A DNA stretch of 51,126 bases from an uncultured Aquimarina sp. (GTDB taxonomy: Bacteria; Bacteroidota; Bacteroidia; Flavobacteriales; Flavobacteriaceae). The position numbers were made by a program, and so were the translations under genes. The stretch spans positions 1 to 51,126 of the forward strand of contig CANLRN010000025.1 of assembly GCA_947493495.1 (NCBI GenBank), written 5' to 3'. Below are positions 17,567-27,900 of this stretch, piece after piece (within the stretch, counting starts at the first letter, position 1; each line of letters starts with the position of its first letter). The notes beneath the pieces are model-generated. The model saw only the letters and a list, made by a program, of their open reading frames with translations. It was not told where the DNA came from and searched no databases.

Positions 17567-18661
17567 ATGCCAATTTTTATGGACTTACATATCGTACCTG
17601 GTGTTACGGCAGAACATGTTGCGGAGGCGCATCAGGAAGATTTAAAAATACAAGATGATTATGGTTGTCGCGTAATGACCTATTGGGTTGATGAAGATCA
17701 TGGTAGTGCATTTTGCCTGATGGAGGCTCCTAATAAGGAGGCGGTTATTAAAATGCATGAGAATGCTCATGGATTAATACCACATGAAATTATTGAAGTA
17801 AATAGCAGTGTTGTTGAAGCTTTTTTAGGTAGAATAAAATATCCTAAAAATCTTAAAACATCATTGGATACAGGGCTTAAGATTTTTAATGATCCGGCTT
17901 TTCGTATTATTCTGGTTATTACTACAAAAAACACCAATTTATTACAATTCGACTTAGGGCTGAATAAGTTCAATGAGGTTTTAGGCACTTTTACCAAATT
18001 AATTAAACAACAAATTGTAAATAATCAAGGGCGTTTGGTAGAAATGGAAGGAGAAGGTTATGTAATTTCTTTTGTTTCGGTATCAGATGCATTAAACTGT
18101 GCGACGACAATTCAGAAATCTACTCAAGATGTTTCTGAAATACTTCAGTTATGTATGAGTCTTAATGCAGGATTACCTGTTGATACCAGCGATCAATTGT
18201 TTGGAATAACTATTAAATTTGCTCATTATTTATGTGATATTGGTTCAACAAACCAAATCGTAGTATCCTCTATAGTAGAACAATTAAATAAACCAGACTA
18301 TCAAAATTTTATCGAAAAAGAAAATATTAGAAGAGTTAGTACGACAGAAGAAAAAACTATTGAAGTCATTATGAAAACTCTGGAGGGTAATTGGCAAGAC
18401 CCTGAATTTGGAGTAGCGGATTTTTGTGCTAAAATGTCGATTAGCAAGTCAAAGCTGTATAGACAATGTACAAAACTCACAAAGATGTCTCCTAATGAAT
18501 TATTAAGAAAATATAGACTCAAAAAATCATTAGCTGTACTAAAAACCGGACTCAATATTTCCGAAACTGCTTTCGAATCGGGTTTCTCTAGTCCTTCCTA
18601 TTTTGCTAAATGTTTTCAAAAACAATATGGTATCTTACCAATGCAATACTTGAAGATTTAA
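17567..18661 (+). CDS. DUF4242 / cyclase-like / AraC fusion regulator
   Basis: A 364-residue, probably cytoplasmic protein. Residues 1-95 are a DUF4242 (SCO4226-like, nickel-binding ferredoxin fold) domain: MDLHIVPGVTAEHVAEAHQE and the GCRVMTYWVDED strand. Residues ~115-255 resemble a class III nucleotide-cyclase homology domain (GRLVEMEGEGYVISFVSVSDAL). It appears to lack the two metal Asp residues, so it is probably a sensory, non-catalytic version. Residues ~265-364 form an AraC helix-turn-helix (FCAKMSISKSKLYRQCTKLT, then GFSSPSYFAKCFQKQYG), similar to that of the HTCS upstream. It could couple a metal or small ligand to transcription. The next gene encodes a free DUF4242 lipoprotein, which suggests a shared signal. 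The upstream gap (162 bp) may hold its own promoter. Confidence 0.8.
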   Translation: MPIFMDLHIVPGVTAEHVAEAHQEDLKIQDDYGCRVMTYWVDEDHGSAFCLMEAPNKEAVIKMHENAHGLIPHEIIEVNSSVVEAFLGRIKYPKNLKTSLDTGLKIFNDPAFRIILVITTKNTNLLQFDLGLNKFNEVLGTFTKLIKQQIVNNQGRLVEMEGEGYVISFVSVSDALNCATTIQKSTQDVSEILQLCMSLNAGLPVDTSDQLFGITIKFAHYLCDIGSTNQIVVSSIVEQLNKPDYQNFIEKENIRRVSTTEEKTIEVIMKTLEGNWQDPEFGVADFCAKMSISKSKLYRQCTKLTKMSPNELLRKYRLKKSLAVLKTGLNISETAFESGFSSPSYFAKCFQKQYGILPMQYLKI

Positions 18662-18787
18662 TTCCCTTATTTTAGTTCATAATTTTTGAAGTAAACCCAC
18701 AAAAATTTAGTTTTGATTATGGGATAAAGATTTACCCTGTTTTATGCTGAACTTATTTAAGTATCTAGTTAAATGTACTTAAACTTT

Positions 18788-18812
18788 ATATCCGAAGTAG
18801 CGGATATTTTTA
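18788..18812 (+). terminator. Possible terminator after AraC-fusion gene
   Basis: ATATCCG (18788-18794) pairs with CGGATAT (18801-18807) across a 6-nt loop and is followed by a short T-run. It is 127 bp after the regulator's stop and before the DUF4242 lipoprotein gene. The stem is short, so it may also be a protein-binding palindrome. Confidence 0.35.
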
Positions 18813-18937
18813 CTGTAAATCATTGTATGTTTTTTTGTTACAAGTGAATTATTTGTGCGATTTATTGAATTATTCGTGATATTCTATCTGGTTTTGTCAA
18901 GCTACTTTTGAGATCTGAAAACAATAAATATAAACAG

Positions 18938-19327
18938 ATGAAACCAGTTAAAATTTACGCATTGTGCATTGCGGTGACTTTAATAACAGTAATGTCTTGC
19001 AATCCAAAAGAAACGAACATTGGGACTAAAAATAATACAGAAAAAAAAGTATTAAAAACGTACCTGATAGAAAGAGAAACCCCTAATGCAGGTCAACTTA
19101 GTCAAAAAGAATTAAAAGGAATTTCACAAAAATCAAATCAGGTTATTGATCAAATGGGGTCAGACATCAAATGGATGTATAGTTACGTAACTGATGATAA
19201 AGTGTATTGTGTATACCAGGCAAAGAATAAAGAAACTATAGAGATACATGGTCAAAGAGGAGGTTTTCCTGTGAATAATATCAAAGAACTCCTTACCAAA
19301 ATAAATCCAGAGACTTCGGATAATTAA
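18938..19327 (+). CDS. DUF4242 lipoprotein
   Basis: A 129-residue lipoprotein from the ATG at 18938 (a TTG further upstream would add ten charged residues before the signal). The lipobox is VMSC near residue 20. The mature domain (about 40-125) matches DUF4242: TYLIERETPNAGQL, a helix ending in QMGSDIKWMYSYV, and the VYCVYQAKNKETI strand. The best-studied relatives (Streptomyces SCO4226) bind nickel, but the ligand here is unknown. It is the second DUF4242 copy in 1.4 kb, the first being the N-terminus of the AraC fusion. One is exported and one is intracellular, which suggests a linked sensing role. Confidence 0.75.
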   Translation: MKPVKIYALCIAVTLITVMSCNPKETNIGTKNNTEKKVLKTYLIERETPNAGQLSQKELKGISQKSNQVIDQMGSDIKWMYSYVTDDKVYCVYQAKNKETIEIHGQRGGFPVNNIKELLTKINPETSDN

Positions 19328-19591
19328 ATAGGGGGATATTTACAACTTCAATCCATAATGTACTAGGCTTTTATGAAATAGACGGTTGTTTTTGTTGAAA
19401 AACAGCTTGTAGATCAATTGATTAATGGTTTAATCTCTCTCGTGTCTCCTTTGTTTATAAGGATTGAAACCATTCTTAAAAATTTTGGAACTATTCTAAA
19501 AATCATTTATCACTATGCACGATAATTTTGGTGTATTCTTAAATGGTTAAGACGATAAACCGTAAATGGATTTATTATAAAAACAAAAAAC

Positions 19592-20857
19592 ATGAAAAAT
19601 TCACAAAAAAAAGATTACAAAAAATTAGAATTTGAAAACAATTCATTTAATAAAAAGAACTCAATTAATGTAAAATTTTTGAAATTAGGTAGCGCACAGT
19701 TTCGATTGGGAAACCTAACGATTTTATTGCTTCTTACTTTTTTGATAATTAGTTGTAGTAATGACGATAATAGTTCTCAAGAATCTCAAAACAATCCACC
19801 TAATTTGATTGTCACTGGTAATCAAGAAGTGGTAATAGGAGCTGTTGCAAAATTAGATGCGAGTGGGTCTACAGATCCCGACGGAGATCCATTGACCTAT
19901 AATTGGTCCTTTTTAATGATTCCAGAAGGAAGTACAGCGACTATTATTGGAATAGGCAATAAACTAGCGGAATTCACCCTTGATAAACCTGGAGTATATG
20001 AGGTTCAGTTAGTAGTAAGCGATGGGAAAGTAGAAAAAAAAGAAAGCTATATGGTAACAAACAAAACACCAGTTATCATGAACGTATCTACAGTCACATC
20101 AAGCCCTTACTTTTCTGAGAATCTAATGCAAAGGAGACAAAGCATTTGGATTACAGCTCAATTCTTTAGTAGCATTACTAACGAAAATAAAATATCTATA
20201 GGAGACATCATATACGAAATAGAAGATTTAGAATTTTTTGAAGATAATATTGGGGTTGTAAGATTAAGAGTGCCTGATGATGCGGTTTCAGGAGATTTGA
20301 AAATTACTGTTGGAGAGCAAAGTACGATTTGGTCCGAGACAATGTATACAATCAGTTTTCCCGTAGACGAGTTTGTACAAGATAATGATCATCTTGAAAA
20401 GCAAAGACTTTCTGATCAACAAGGCTATGATGCAGATAGGTTTTTTGAAATAGGAACAAAGTTTAAACCTCTGGTAAATGGAAAAATTTTTGGATTTGTT
20501 TTCAAAAATAACATTGGCAGTTACGATAGCACAGTTACTTTATGGGATAATGCCACTGGAAAAATGCTCAAACAATTTGACATTAGCACTACCTATAATC
20601 CTTTTACCGAACCAATAGCCATTGAAAAAGATAAAGAGTATACGATTAGTCATAATGGAAATAATTGGTTTCGATTTATTGATGAACCAAGTCAAAGTAA
20701 TCAATTTCCACAAACATATACTAATGTAGAATTGTTAGGTACAGTTGCTAAAGAGACTTCTCAAGGAGAAATTGTTTTTCCTGACGAAATAACTCATGAT
20801 TATTATATTGTTCATGGACCTGACATCATTTTTGCAGAGAATCCAATTAATGATTAA
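19592..20857 (+). CDS. PKD-domain lipoprotein with DUF4082-like region
   Basis: The protein (421 residues) has an unusually long charged N-region (about 40 residues) before the hydrophobic segment and lipobox LIISC (about residue 53). An internal TTG start close to the hydrophobic segment is possible. Then comes a PKD-type beta-sandwich (about 72-150, LDASGSTDPDGDPLTYNWSF and YEVQLVVSDG), an IPT-like segment (about 155-260), and a C-terminal beta-rich domain with the DUF4082 look (FGFVFKNNIGSYDSTVTLWD). Likely surface-exposed, binding a polymer or protein. It sits directly upstream of the three small Cys-pair peptide genes and could share their transcript. Confidence 0.7.
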   Translation: MKNSQKKDYKKLEFENNSFNKKNSINVKFLKLGSAQFRLGNLTILLLLTFLIISCSNDDNSSQESQNNPPNLIVTGNQEVVIGAVAKLDASGSTDPDGDPLTYNWSFLMIPEGSTATIIGIGNKLAEFTLDKPGVYEVQLVVSDGKVEKKESYMVTNKTPVIMNVSTVTSSPYFSENLMQRRQSIWITAQFFSSITNENKISIGDIIYEIEDLEFFEDNIGVVRLRVPDDAVSGDLKITVGEQSTIWSETMYTISFPVDEFVQDNDHLEKQRLSDQQGYDADRFFEIGTKFKPLVNGKIFGFVFKNNIGSYDSTVTLWDNATGKMLKQFDISTTYNPFTEPIAIEKDKEYTISHNGNNWFRFIDEPSQSNQFPQTYTNVELLGTVAKETSQGEIVFPDEITHDYYIVHGPDIIFAENPIND

Positions 20858-20893
20858 TAAACATTTTTAAGATAAGTAATTAAAAAACATATT

Positions 20894-21070
20894 ATGAAAA
20901 ATTTTAATGTAAAAGGGGTGAAAACGCTTAGTAAAGTAGAACAAAAATCAATTGCTGCTGGAAGATTTAATCTGCCAAGTTTTACCTGTCGAGAAGAACG
21001 ATGTGAGAGGATTCCTTCTCCTTTTATAGTAATAATACATTGCAAGTATGTAGAGGTACCATGCCAATAG
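20894..21070 (+). CDS. Double-glycine-type Cys peptide precursor 1
   Basis: A 58-residue peptide with leader MKNFNVKGVKTLSKVEQKSI followed by AAG, then a ~35-residue core with four Cys: TCREERC (C-x4-C), then HCKYVEVPC (C-x6-C). The leader closely matches those of the next two genes and the KALxKAEQKxIxGG-type leaders frequent in Flavobacteriia, where cleavage is expected after the small-residue pair. The pair here is AG, not GG. The core includes a hydrophobic stretch (FIVIIH). Function could be bacteriocin, pheromone or another secreted disulfide peptide. No peptidase-ABC exporter lies in the window. Confidence 0.65.
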   Translation: MKNFNVKGVKTLSKVEQKSIAAGRFNLPSFTCREERCERIPSPFIVIIHCKYVEVPCQ

Positions 21071-21156
21071 CAACTAGACTCTAAAAAGTAATACTAAAAA
21101 AACGTGTAAGCCGAAAAACGTATAGAGTAGGCAATAATTATATAAAATATATAATC

Positions 21157-21327
21157 ATGAATAATCTTAAAGTAAAAGGGGCCAGGGCGCTAAGTAAAAT
21201 TGCTCAAAAGTCAATACATGGAGGATTTGGAGGTAATTCTGACCCATGGGATAGACCAAGTTATTGTTATAAACAATGTGTTAATTCAGGGAATTCTCCA
21301 GTAGATTGTAGACGATTATGCGGGTAA
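21157..21327 (+). CDS. Double-glycine-type Cys peptide precursor 2
   Basis: A 56-residue peptide. Leader: MNNLKVKGARALSKIAQKSI, then HGG. Core: Gly/Asn/Pro-rich start, then YCYKQC (C-x3-C), nine residues, and CRRLC (C-x3-C). The C-x3-C / C-x3-C layout would fit a helical hairpin held by two disulfides. It is 86 bp downstream of peptide 1 and in the same orientation, and it shares the CY-x-x-C motif with peptide 3 (CYKQC against CYHLC), so the cores of 2 and 3 are probably homologous. Confidence 0.65.
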   Translation: MNNLKVKGARALSKIAQKSIHGGFGGNSDPWDRPSYCYKQCVNSGNSPVDCRRLCG

Positions 21328-21444
21328 CCTGCAAAGACTTTGATTTTGTGATGAAGATCTAAGTGTGTGTATTTTAATATAGAACCGGTTTACACCTTTT
21401 TAACTTTAAATAGTGAGTGTAAACCGATTCATAAAACAAACCAA

Positions 21445-21609
21445 ATGAAAAATTTTAAAATAAAAGGAATAAAAATTATTAGTAAAACCAGACAAAAGGA
21501 TATACAAGGAGGAAGAATATCAACAGGTGGTCAAGAAAAATGTTATCATCTATGTTTAACAAATCAAGCAAACCCTAAAATATACTGTCTTTTTAAATGC
21601 TATTCATAA
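21445..21609 (+). CDS. Double-glycine-type Cys peptide precursor 3
   Basis: A 54-residue peptide from the ATG at 21445; starting at 21367 would add 26 residues and bury the conserved leader, so it was not chosen. Leader: MKNFKIKGIKIISKTRQKDI, then QGG. Core: CYHLC, ten residues, CLFKC, the same C-x3-C pair as peptide 2 but more hydrophobic and basic. It is the last of the array, 111 bp before the DUF805 gene. Same leader, divergent core: the pattern of a diversified secreted-peptide family. Confidence 0.65.
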   Translation: MKNFKIKGIKIISKTRQKDIQGGRISTGGQEKCYHLCLTNQANPKIYCLFKCYS

Positions 21610-21720
21610 GTACCTTTTTTTTGGTAGAAACAATTAAGGATATAGAAAATATAGAAGTAACTGTGGATTCACAAAAATTAAAATAACTAAAACTTAAGAG
21701 AAGGAAATAGGAAATTAGAT

Positions 21721-22380
21721 ATGAATTGGTATATAAAAGTTTTAAAACAGTATGCAGATTTTAATGGTCGTACAAGACGAAAAGAATATTGGATGTTTGC
21801 TTTGTTCAATACCATTTTTGCGGTAGTTGCAATGATTTTGGATAATGTACTAGGGATAACAATCGATGGAATAGGATATGGTCCTTTGTATGGATTATAC
21901 ACCTTAGCCATTTTAGTACCGTCATTGGCAGTAGTGGTAAGAAGGCTTCATGATATTGGAAAAAATGGTTGGATGGTGTTGATTGGTTTAATCCCATTGG
22001 TTGGAGCACTATGGCTGCTAATACTTTTGATAAAGGATAGTGATCCAGATGAAAATGAATATGGTGAAAACCCTAAAGATGTAGAGATGATTGATGCTAA
22101 CGCTATTGAAGTTGATGTAGCAAGGGATAGATTAATCCTGATTATTGTGATATTCATGCTCGTTAGCAGAACATTTGAGTTTGAGATTATAGCTCGTTAC
22201 GTATACATGATACTTCCCTTTGATTTGGTAACCAAATTTATGGAGTTAGTCTGGGCTTTGATTCCATTAGCTTTTGTCTTTATGGTAAAAAATAGATCCA
22301 AACAAATGCTATTGTTCATACTAGCAGGAATCTATATGCTGATTGGATTCTACAAGATAATATCAACTTTACCTTATTAA
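21721..22380 (+). CDS. DUF805 inner-membrane protein
   Basis: A 219-residue protein. Residues 1-115 are a DUF805 domain: WYIKVLKQYADFNGRTRRKEYW, two membrane helices, then VVRRLHDIGKNGW with a further pair of helices and a DPDENEYGENP tail. An extra C-terminal ~90-residue part has three more hydrophobic helices, longer than the usual ~120-residue DUF805 protein. Function unknown in the family. It follows the peptide array, so a role in peptide immunity or export can be suggested but not shown. A purine-rich AGAGAAGGAAATAGG lies upstream of the ATG. Confidence 0.85.
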   Translation: MNWYIKVLKQYADFNGRTRRKEYWMFALFNTIFAVVAMILDNVLGITIDGIGYGPLYGLYTLAILVPSLAVVVRRLHDIGKNGWMVLIGLIPLVGALWLLILLIKDSDPDENEYGENPKDVEMIDANAIEVDVARDRLILIIVIFMLVSRTFEFEIIARYVYMILPFDLVTKFMELVWALIPLAFVFMVKNRSKQMLLFILAGIYMLIGFYKIISTLPY

Positions 22381-22508
22381 TTAATCTAGAAAGCAAATTC
22401 TATCGCATAACTATAATTCAATAAGATTTACCACGGATAATCAATATGTGTAAAGCTAAGTAAATCTTTGGTTTTCAATGAATCTTTCGGTAAAGCATAG
22501 AAATCGTA

Positions 22509-24941
22509 ATGTTTACATTAAAAAATAACACTTTAGTTTTTATGGTATGTATAAGTTCAATAATATCAGGACAAAATCTTGACCAGCTTGGTAAATTACC
22601 TTGGCTCAAGGTTAGTGGAGGTGTTGCTACAAATGGAGTGTATTATGATGGTACAGCAAACAGAGAGGCGTTTACCTATTTTGTAAACGGAAATTTGAAT
22701 TTTAATATAGGAGGTGTTTACAATCTTCCTTTAACATTTTCTTATACCAATCAGGATTTTGGGTATACCACCCCTTTTAAAATTAATAGATTAAGCATAC
22801 ATCCATCATATAAATGGATAACAACACATATTGGTGATGTGAGTATGGTCTTTTCACCATATACCGTAAATGGGCATCAATTTACTGGTTTTGGGTTCGA
22901 CCTTTCCCCTAAAGGTGCTTTCAAAATCAGTGCTTTATATGGTAGGTTTTTACGAGCTACCGAGTTCGATGAAAATACCCCAGAGCAGTTGCCCACATAC
23001 AAACGTATGGGATATGGTGTAAAGGCCTTTTATGATTTCAAAAAAGTAGGAGTAGGAGTTACTGTTTTTAAAGCAAAAGATGATGAAACATCCCTTCAGA
23101 TCCCAATACCTGAAAATTTGAATATTTTTCCAAAAGAAAATCTTGTTATTAACCTGGAATCTGAACTAGAATTGATAAAAAAGGGGAAGTTTCGTTTTGA
23201 AATTGCACAAAGTGCAGTCACCGAAAATGTATTGGATGAGAAGTCTGATGAAGGTAATGATATCCTTGGGATATTGATAGATAAGCGATTATCGACATCA
23301 TATTATACTGCTTTTAATACTGATTTTACCTATACCTATGGTAAGGGTGATGTAGCCATTTCTTATGAAAGAATCGATCCGAAATATAGCACTTTTGGAG
23401 CGTATTTCTTTAATAATGATCTCGAAAATATAACCCTAAAAACCACGCAACGAATATTTAATGATCGGGTATCCTTGTCTTTTAATGGCGGGCTACAGCG
23501 TAACGATCTGGCCAACCAAAAAGAGTCTCAATCTAATAGAATTGTAACAGCATTACAAGCCACCGCAAAAGCTTCAGATCGTATGCGCATTAGTGCGTCA
23601 TATTCAAATTTTCAATCCTATACCAATATCAAAAATCGATTTGATGCAGTAAATGAACTGGATGAAGTTGCCAATAGAGATACTTTAGATTTTAGACAAG
23701 TATCACAAAATGCAGCACTACAGATTGGATATGCGCTTACCAATACCAAGAAACAACGGCAACAAATCGGATTTACTTTTAATTTCCAAAACTCAAAAGA
23801 TATTCAGGGCAATCAAGCCAATGATAATGCTTCCAATTTTTATAATGGGGTGATGAGTCATGCATTAGAGTTTCCTAAAAAGTCATTAAAGTTTACAACT
23901 TCATTTACCGGGGTTTATAATGTATTGTCTGATAATAAATCGTTGCAATATGGCCCTACACTTGCGATAAACAAATTGTATTTTGACAAGAAATTACGTA
24001 CAGGTCTCTCGTCGTCTTATGCCATTTTTTCAACCAATGGTACTGCTATTGGTGATGTATATAATGTACGCGGAAGAGCCGGATATACATATAAAGAACA
24101 GCATCAATTCGATTTGAATGCACTTTTGCTATTCAGAAATAATAAAACCACCCAAAATAAAAATGATTTTACCCTGACTTTTGGATACCGTTATTCTTTT
24201 GACGTAAAAAAACCTAACATCGATTTCGGGCGTCGTAATCCAAAAGAAAAAGATAGTATAGAGAAACCAGCAAAAATAAAATACTATCGTTTTCGATATC
24301 GCGATATTGTTTATGAAGGCAATTCACAAGCAGTTACAGGACAAATACAACATACAAGTGAACAAAATTACTTTAATGACAGATCAGCATTTGATACTCC
24401 AAGATTTAAAAAATCATTAGATACTTTGGCGCTTCATGCCTTTACAAACAAAGATTTTAAACGTAATGCCCTTGGTTATCTTGATGATTTGTATCAACAC
24501 ATAGATTTTATACCGATATATGATCGGTTGCTCTTACTGGCTGTACAGCGAATAAAAAAACAAGTAGATGCCAAAAACTACTCCTTAATGAGCAAATTAG
24601 GAGAGGTAGAATATAAAATGGAACATCACCCAATATACCAAAACACGTCATATCAACCATCTGCAGATGAAAAGCAAGAATATCAAAAAATACTATCAGA
24701 ATTTGCAATGCTTAATGATGATATAGATACCCATTTTGTATTAAAAAACTGGATAGATGCAATGGCAAGTATTAAAAGTATTCAAAAATCAAAAGGGGAT
24801 CTCAAAACGATCAAAAAATTAACGATTCAACACATTTTTGAACTGAAGCAAAACAATACACCCAATCATACAATAATATCCTATTTACTAGATCAACTGA
24901 TTCTGTTTTATGATCAACATCATAATCCAAAAAAAATATAG
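22509..24941 (+). CDS. Outer-membrane beta-barrel with helical tail
   Basis: An 810-residue protein with a signal peptide (cut near SGQ-N, residue 23). Residues ~30-575 show alternating amphipathic strands with aromatic girdle residues, typical of a large outer-membrane barrel (NLPLTFSYTNQDFGY, FTLTFGYRYSF). The last ~230 residues are charged and helical, probably periplasmic. It lacks the TonB-receptor plug and the T9SS CTD. It is the first gene of the co-directional surface locus; its stop is 2 bp from the next ATG, so the two are surely co-translated. Likely role: pore, anchor or export channel for the partner proteins (inference). The ~130 bp upstream should contain the locus promoter; no unambiguous consensus box is seen. 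Confidence 0.75.
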   Translation: MFTLKNNTLVFMVCISSIISGQNLDQLGKLPWLKVSGGVATNGVYYDGTANREAFTYFVNGNLNFNIGGVYNLPLTFSYTNQDFGYTTPFKINRLSIHPSYKWITTHIGDVSMVFSPYTVNGHQFTGFGFDLSPKGAFKISALYGRFLRATEFDENTPEQLPTYKRMGYGVKAFYDFKKVGVGVTVFKAKDDETSLQIPIPENLNIFPKENLVINLESELELIKKGKFRFEIAQSAVTENVLDEKSDEGNDILGILIDKRLSTSYYTAFNTDFTYTYGKGDVAISYERIDPKYSTFGAYFFNNDLENITLKTTQRIFNDRVSLSFNGGLQRNDLANQKESQSNRIVTALQATAKASDRMRISASYSNFQSYTNIKNRFDAVNELDEVANRDTLDFRQVSQNAALQIGYALTNTKKQRQQIGFTFNFQNSKDIQGNQANDNASNFYNGVMSHALEFPKKSLKFTTSFTGVYNVLSDNKSLQYGPTLAINKLYFDKKLRTGLSSSYAIFSTNGTAIGDVYNVRGRAGYTYKEQHQFDLNALLLFRNNKTTQNKNDFTLTFGYRYSFDVKKPNIDFGRRNPKEKDSIEKPAKIKYYRFRYRDIVYEGNSQAVTGQIQHTSEQNYFNDRSAFDTPRFKKSLDTLALHAFTNKDFKRNALGYLDDLYQHIDFIPIYDRLLLLAVQRIKKQVDAKNYSLMSKLGEVEYKMEHHPIYQNTSYQPSADEKQEYQKILSEFAMLNDDIDTHFVLKNWIDAMASIKSIQKSKGDLKTIKKLTIQHIFELKQNNTPNHTIISYLLDQLILFYDQHHNPKKI

Positions 24942-24943
24942 TA

Positions 24944-27900
24944 ATGAAGAGAATAGTAATACTCCTATTATTTATCATCGTAAAGATGCAGGCTGCAATG
25001 GCCCAATCTTTTCCTGTAGAAGTGTCTCCACAGGCGATACCACCGTATCCGGTAAGTTTATCGGGTTATGCCAATGAGAATACAATTGGCGGAGCAATGC
25101 AACTACAGTTGGTATTAAAAGATGTTGTCGCTTCAGAAATCAAGGTTCGATTAAGCCTGCGTATCCAAGGTAATGGTATTAATATCAACAGTGTTCCTTT
25201 GGTTGCAGGGGCTCCAGGCCTGGTATTACAAGGGGGGATTCCCTTGATGTTGAATGCTGCAGATTTGGCTCCGTATTTCAAATTACAAAACCTTATAGGG
25301 ATTAGTCCGGTACAATACAACACTACCTTGCCTAGTGGTTCCTATACGTTTTGTTTTGAGGTTTTTGATGATTTTACGGGCAGTCGTTTGTCACAACAAG
25401 GATGTACCCAGATATTTTTGGTAAGTAATGATCCTCCTTTTCTTAATGTTCCAGGCAATCAACAATATATAGAAGCACATAATCCAACCAATATTGTTTT
25501 TCAGTGGACGCCTAGACATATTAATGTACCCAATGTGATTTATGAGTTTAGTATGGTCGAGGTATGGGATAAAAACACAGACCCACAAACTGTGTTTTTA
25601 TCTTCTCCACCTTTGTATCAAGAAACTGTATCCAATACTAATTTGGTGTATGGAGCCACGCAACCATTGTTACTACCGGGTAAGATTTATGCCTGGCGCA
25701 TACGAGCTATTGCCCAGCATAATGGAGAGGAGATCCAGGTGTTTGGCAATAATGGGTATAGCGAGATTTATGAGTTTAGGTATCAAGGACCTTGCACTTT
25801 TTCTCAAGAACCACAGTTAGAAAGTGTAGGAGCACAGTCAGCTACTATAGGCTGGGAAGATGAGATATCACATCTGGATTATACTGTGTATTATCGCGAA
25901 AAAGACGCCGAATCTGATTGGTATAAACGTACCACGGCCAGAGGTTTTATAAAAATCGATAAGTTAAAATCAGATACTACTTATGAGTATAAGATAGCAG
26001 GCAATTGCGATGTAGATACTACTGCAGAGAGTGATATTTATGAGTTTACCACAGTAGATACCAGTATTACGGCCTACCAGGGATGTACTATAGAACCAGA
26101 CCCTATAGACCTATCTAATACAACCTTGTTACCCAGATTATATAAAGATGATATCGTTACTGCGGGGGATTTTCCTATAACCATTACCAAACTTAGTAAT
26201 CCTGGTTCTCCATCATCAGGGGTGGGGTATGTAACCATCCCGTGGCTTGATAATACTCGAGTAGCCGTAGTATTTGAGAGTATAGAAGTTAACGAAGATT
26301 TTAAGCTGGTATCTGGGGTATTTAAAACAGTATATGATAAAGATTGGGAAGGCATCATAGAAATTGAAGATGAAGAAGATATAGCAGAGCTAGATGAAGA
26401 AGATATTGAGATAGAAGAAATAGAAGGACCAGAAATACCGGGTCCAGATAGCGAAATTGTAGACCCGATAACAGAAACTCCTGATGTTGATATTGATGAT
26501 AAAGATGATGCAACACCTGATGTAGAAACACCTGCTGATCCAGATACGCCAGTTGATCCTGAATGTATAGATTGTACACCATCTGAAGAAGAAGGAAACA
26601 ATCCTTTATATATAGAATATTGGGGTAAGAAATATTCTAACGGAGAAACTATAACGATAAAAGAATATTATTCTAGCGATATGAAAATGCAAGAATTTAC
26701 GCTTCTAGGTATCGCAGAAACGGATAGTATTGCTACTTGGATTAAATATATTAATGATAATGAACAACTAAAATCTAGAAATAAAAAGAAACCTAATAAA
26801 CTGTATTTAGACATACATGCCTTTCCAATTAAGTTTCAGTTGGAAGCTAAAACAGTGGTAGGAAGATCGATTAAAGTAACTGTAAAAGTCAAAAGAAAAA
26901 ACTTTAAATTAAAAGAATTACTGGTAAATAACAAGAGTTCGAATAATTATCGTACCGCTAAATCTGGACAGACTTTATATTTCGTCAAAAAACCATCTTC
27001 TTTTTCAAATACCGATGTTAGATCATTATTAATTAATGCGGTTTTGTCTACAACTGAAATAAATGAGAAGGAATATTTACCATCAGATGTTAGATGGAAT
27101 CTTGATTCAAAAAGCTTGGCAATTCCAACGGAGCATCCATTACCAGGTGTAAAAACACTTAAAACGAAAGTTTTTTTGAATAAAATAGAGGAAAGTTTAA
27201 TCATAAAAGTTATAGCTGGGTACCCCAAAAAAAGTACTAAAAAAGTCTATATAAAAGCAGTTTCAGGAAAAGTCAACGGTTTTGAATGGGCTCCTCCAGA
27301 ATTGAATTTGTTGCTTGAACATAATATGAAGACTATAAGTAATAAGCTTAAAAAAATTGATAAGTATTTAAAAAAAATACCTTTTATAGGTGAAGATGTA
27401 AAAGTTAAATTAGACCCAATAAAACTTGCTGGGAAATGGCAAAACATTGAAATGAACGATTGGCGATATGCTAGAAAAGAAAGTGCTGGTATTTCAGGAG
27501 GGATTAAAGCAACAATAAAAGAAATTAAAGTATCATTTAGTCCAGCAGCAAAGTTAGCTGAAAAATTAGGTCTAGCTGAATTAAAATTGTTTTTAAAATT
27601 TGATGGTGGTGTAAAATTAAAAGGCGGTGCAGGGCGAATTTGCCCAATGAATAATTGTGGGGAAGAAGAATTTAGACCAAAAATATCGATTGAACCCTAT
27701 GGATCTCTATCGGTTGGGGCAAAAGTTGGAACTGGAGATTTAGTTGATAATTTTATAAAAGCTGAAGCAACTGGTGAAGCAAAAGGGAAACTATATGGTT
27801 CTTTAGGATATGATTGGACAAAAAAAGACTTTTTTGGTAAGTTGGCAATTGCTCCTGTAAAACTTAATGGCCGAGTTGTTATAAAGACTAATAAGATCAT

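Noticed and set aside
26074..26601. 175-codon Ser-rich minus-strand ORF
   Set aside because: Antisense shadow of the Glu/Asp-rich hinge; low-complexity Ser repeats arise from GAA/GAT codons on the other strand.
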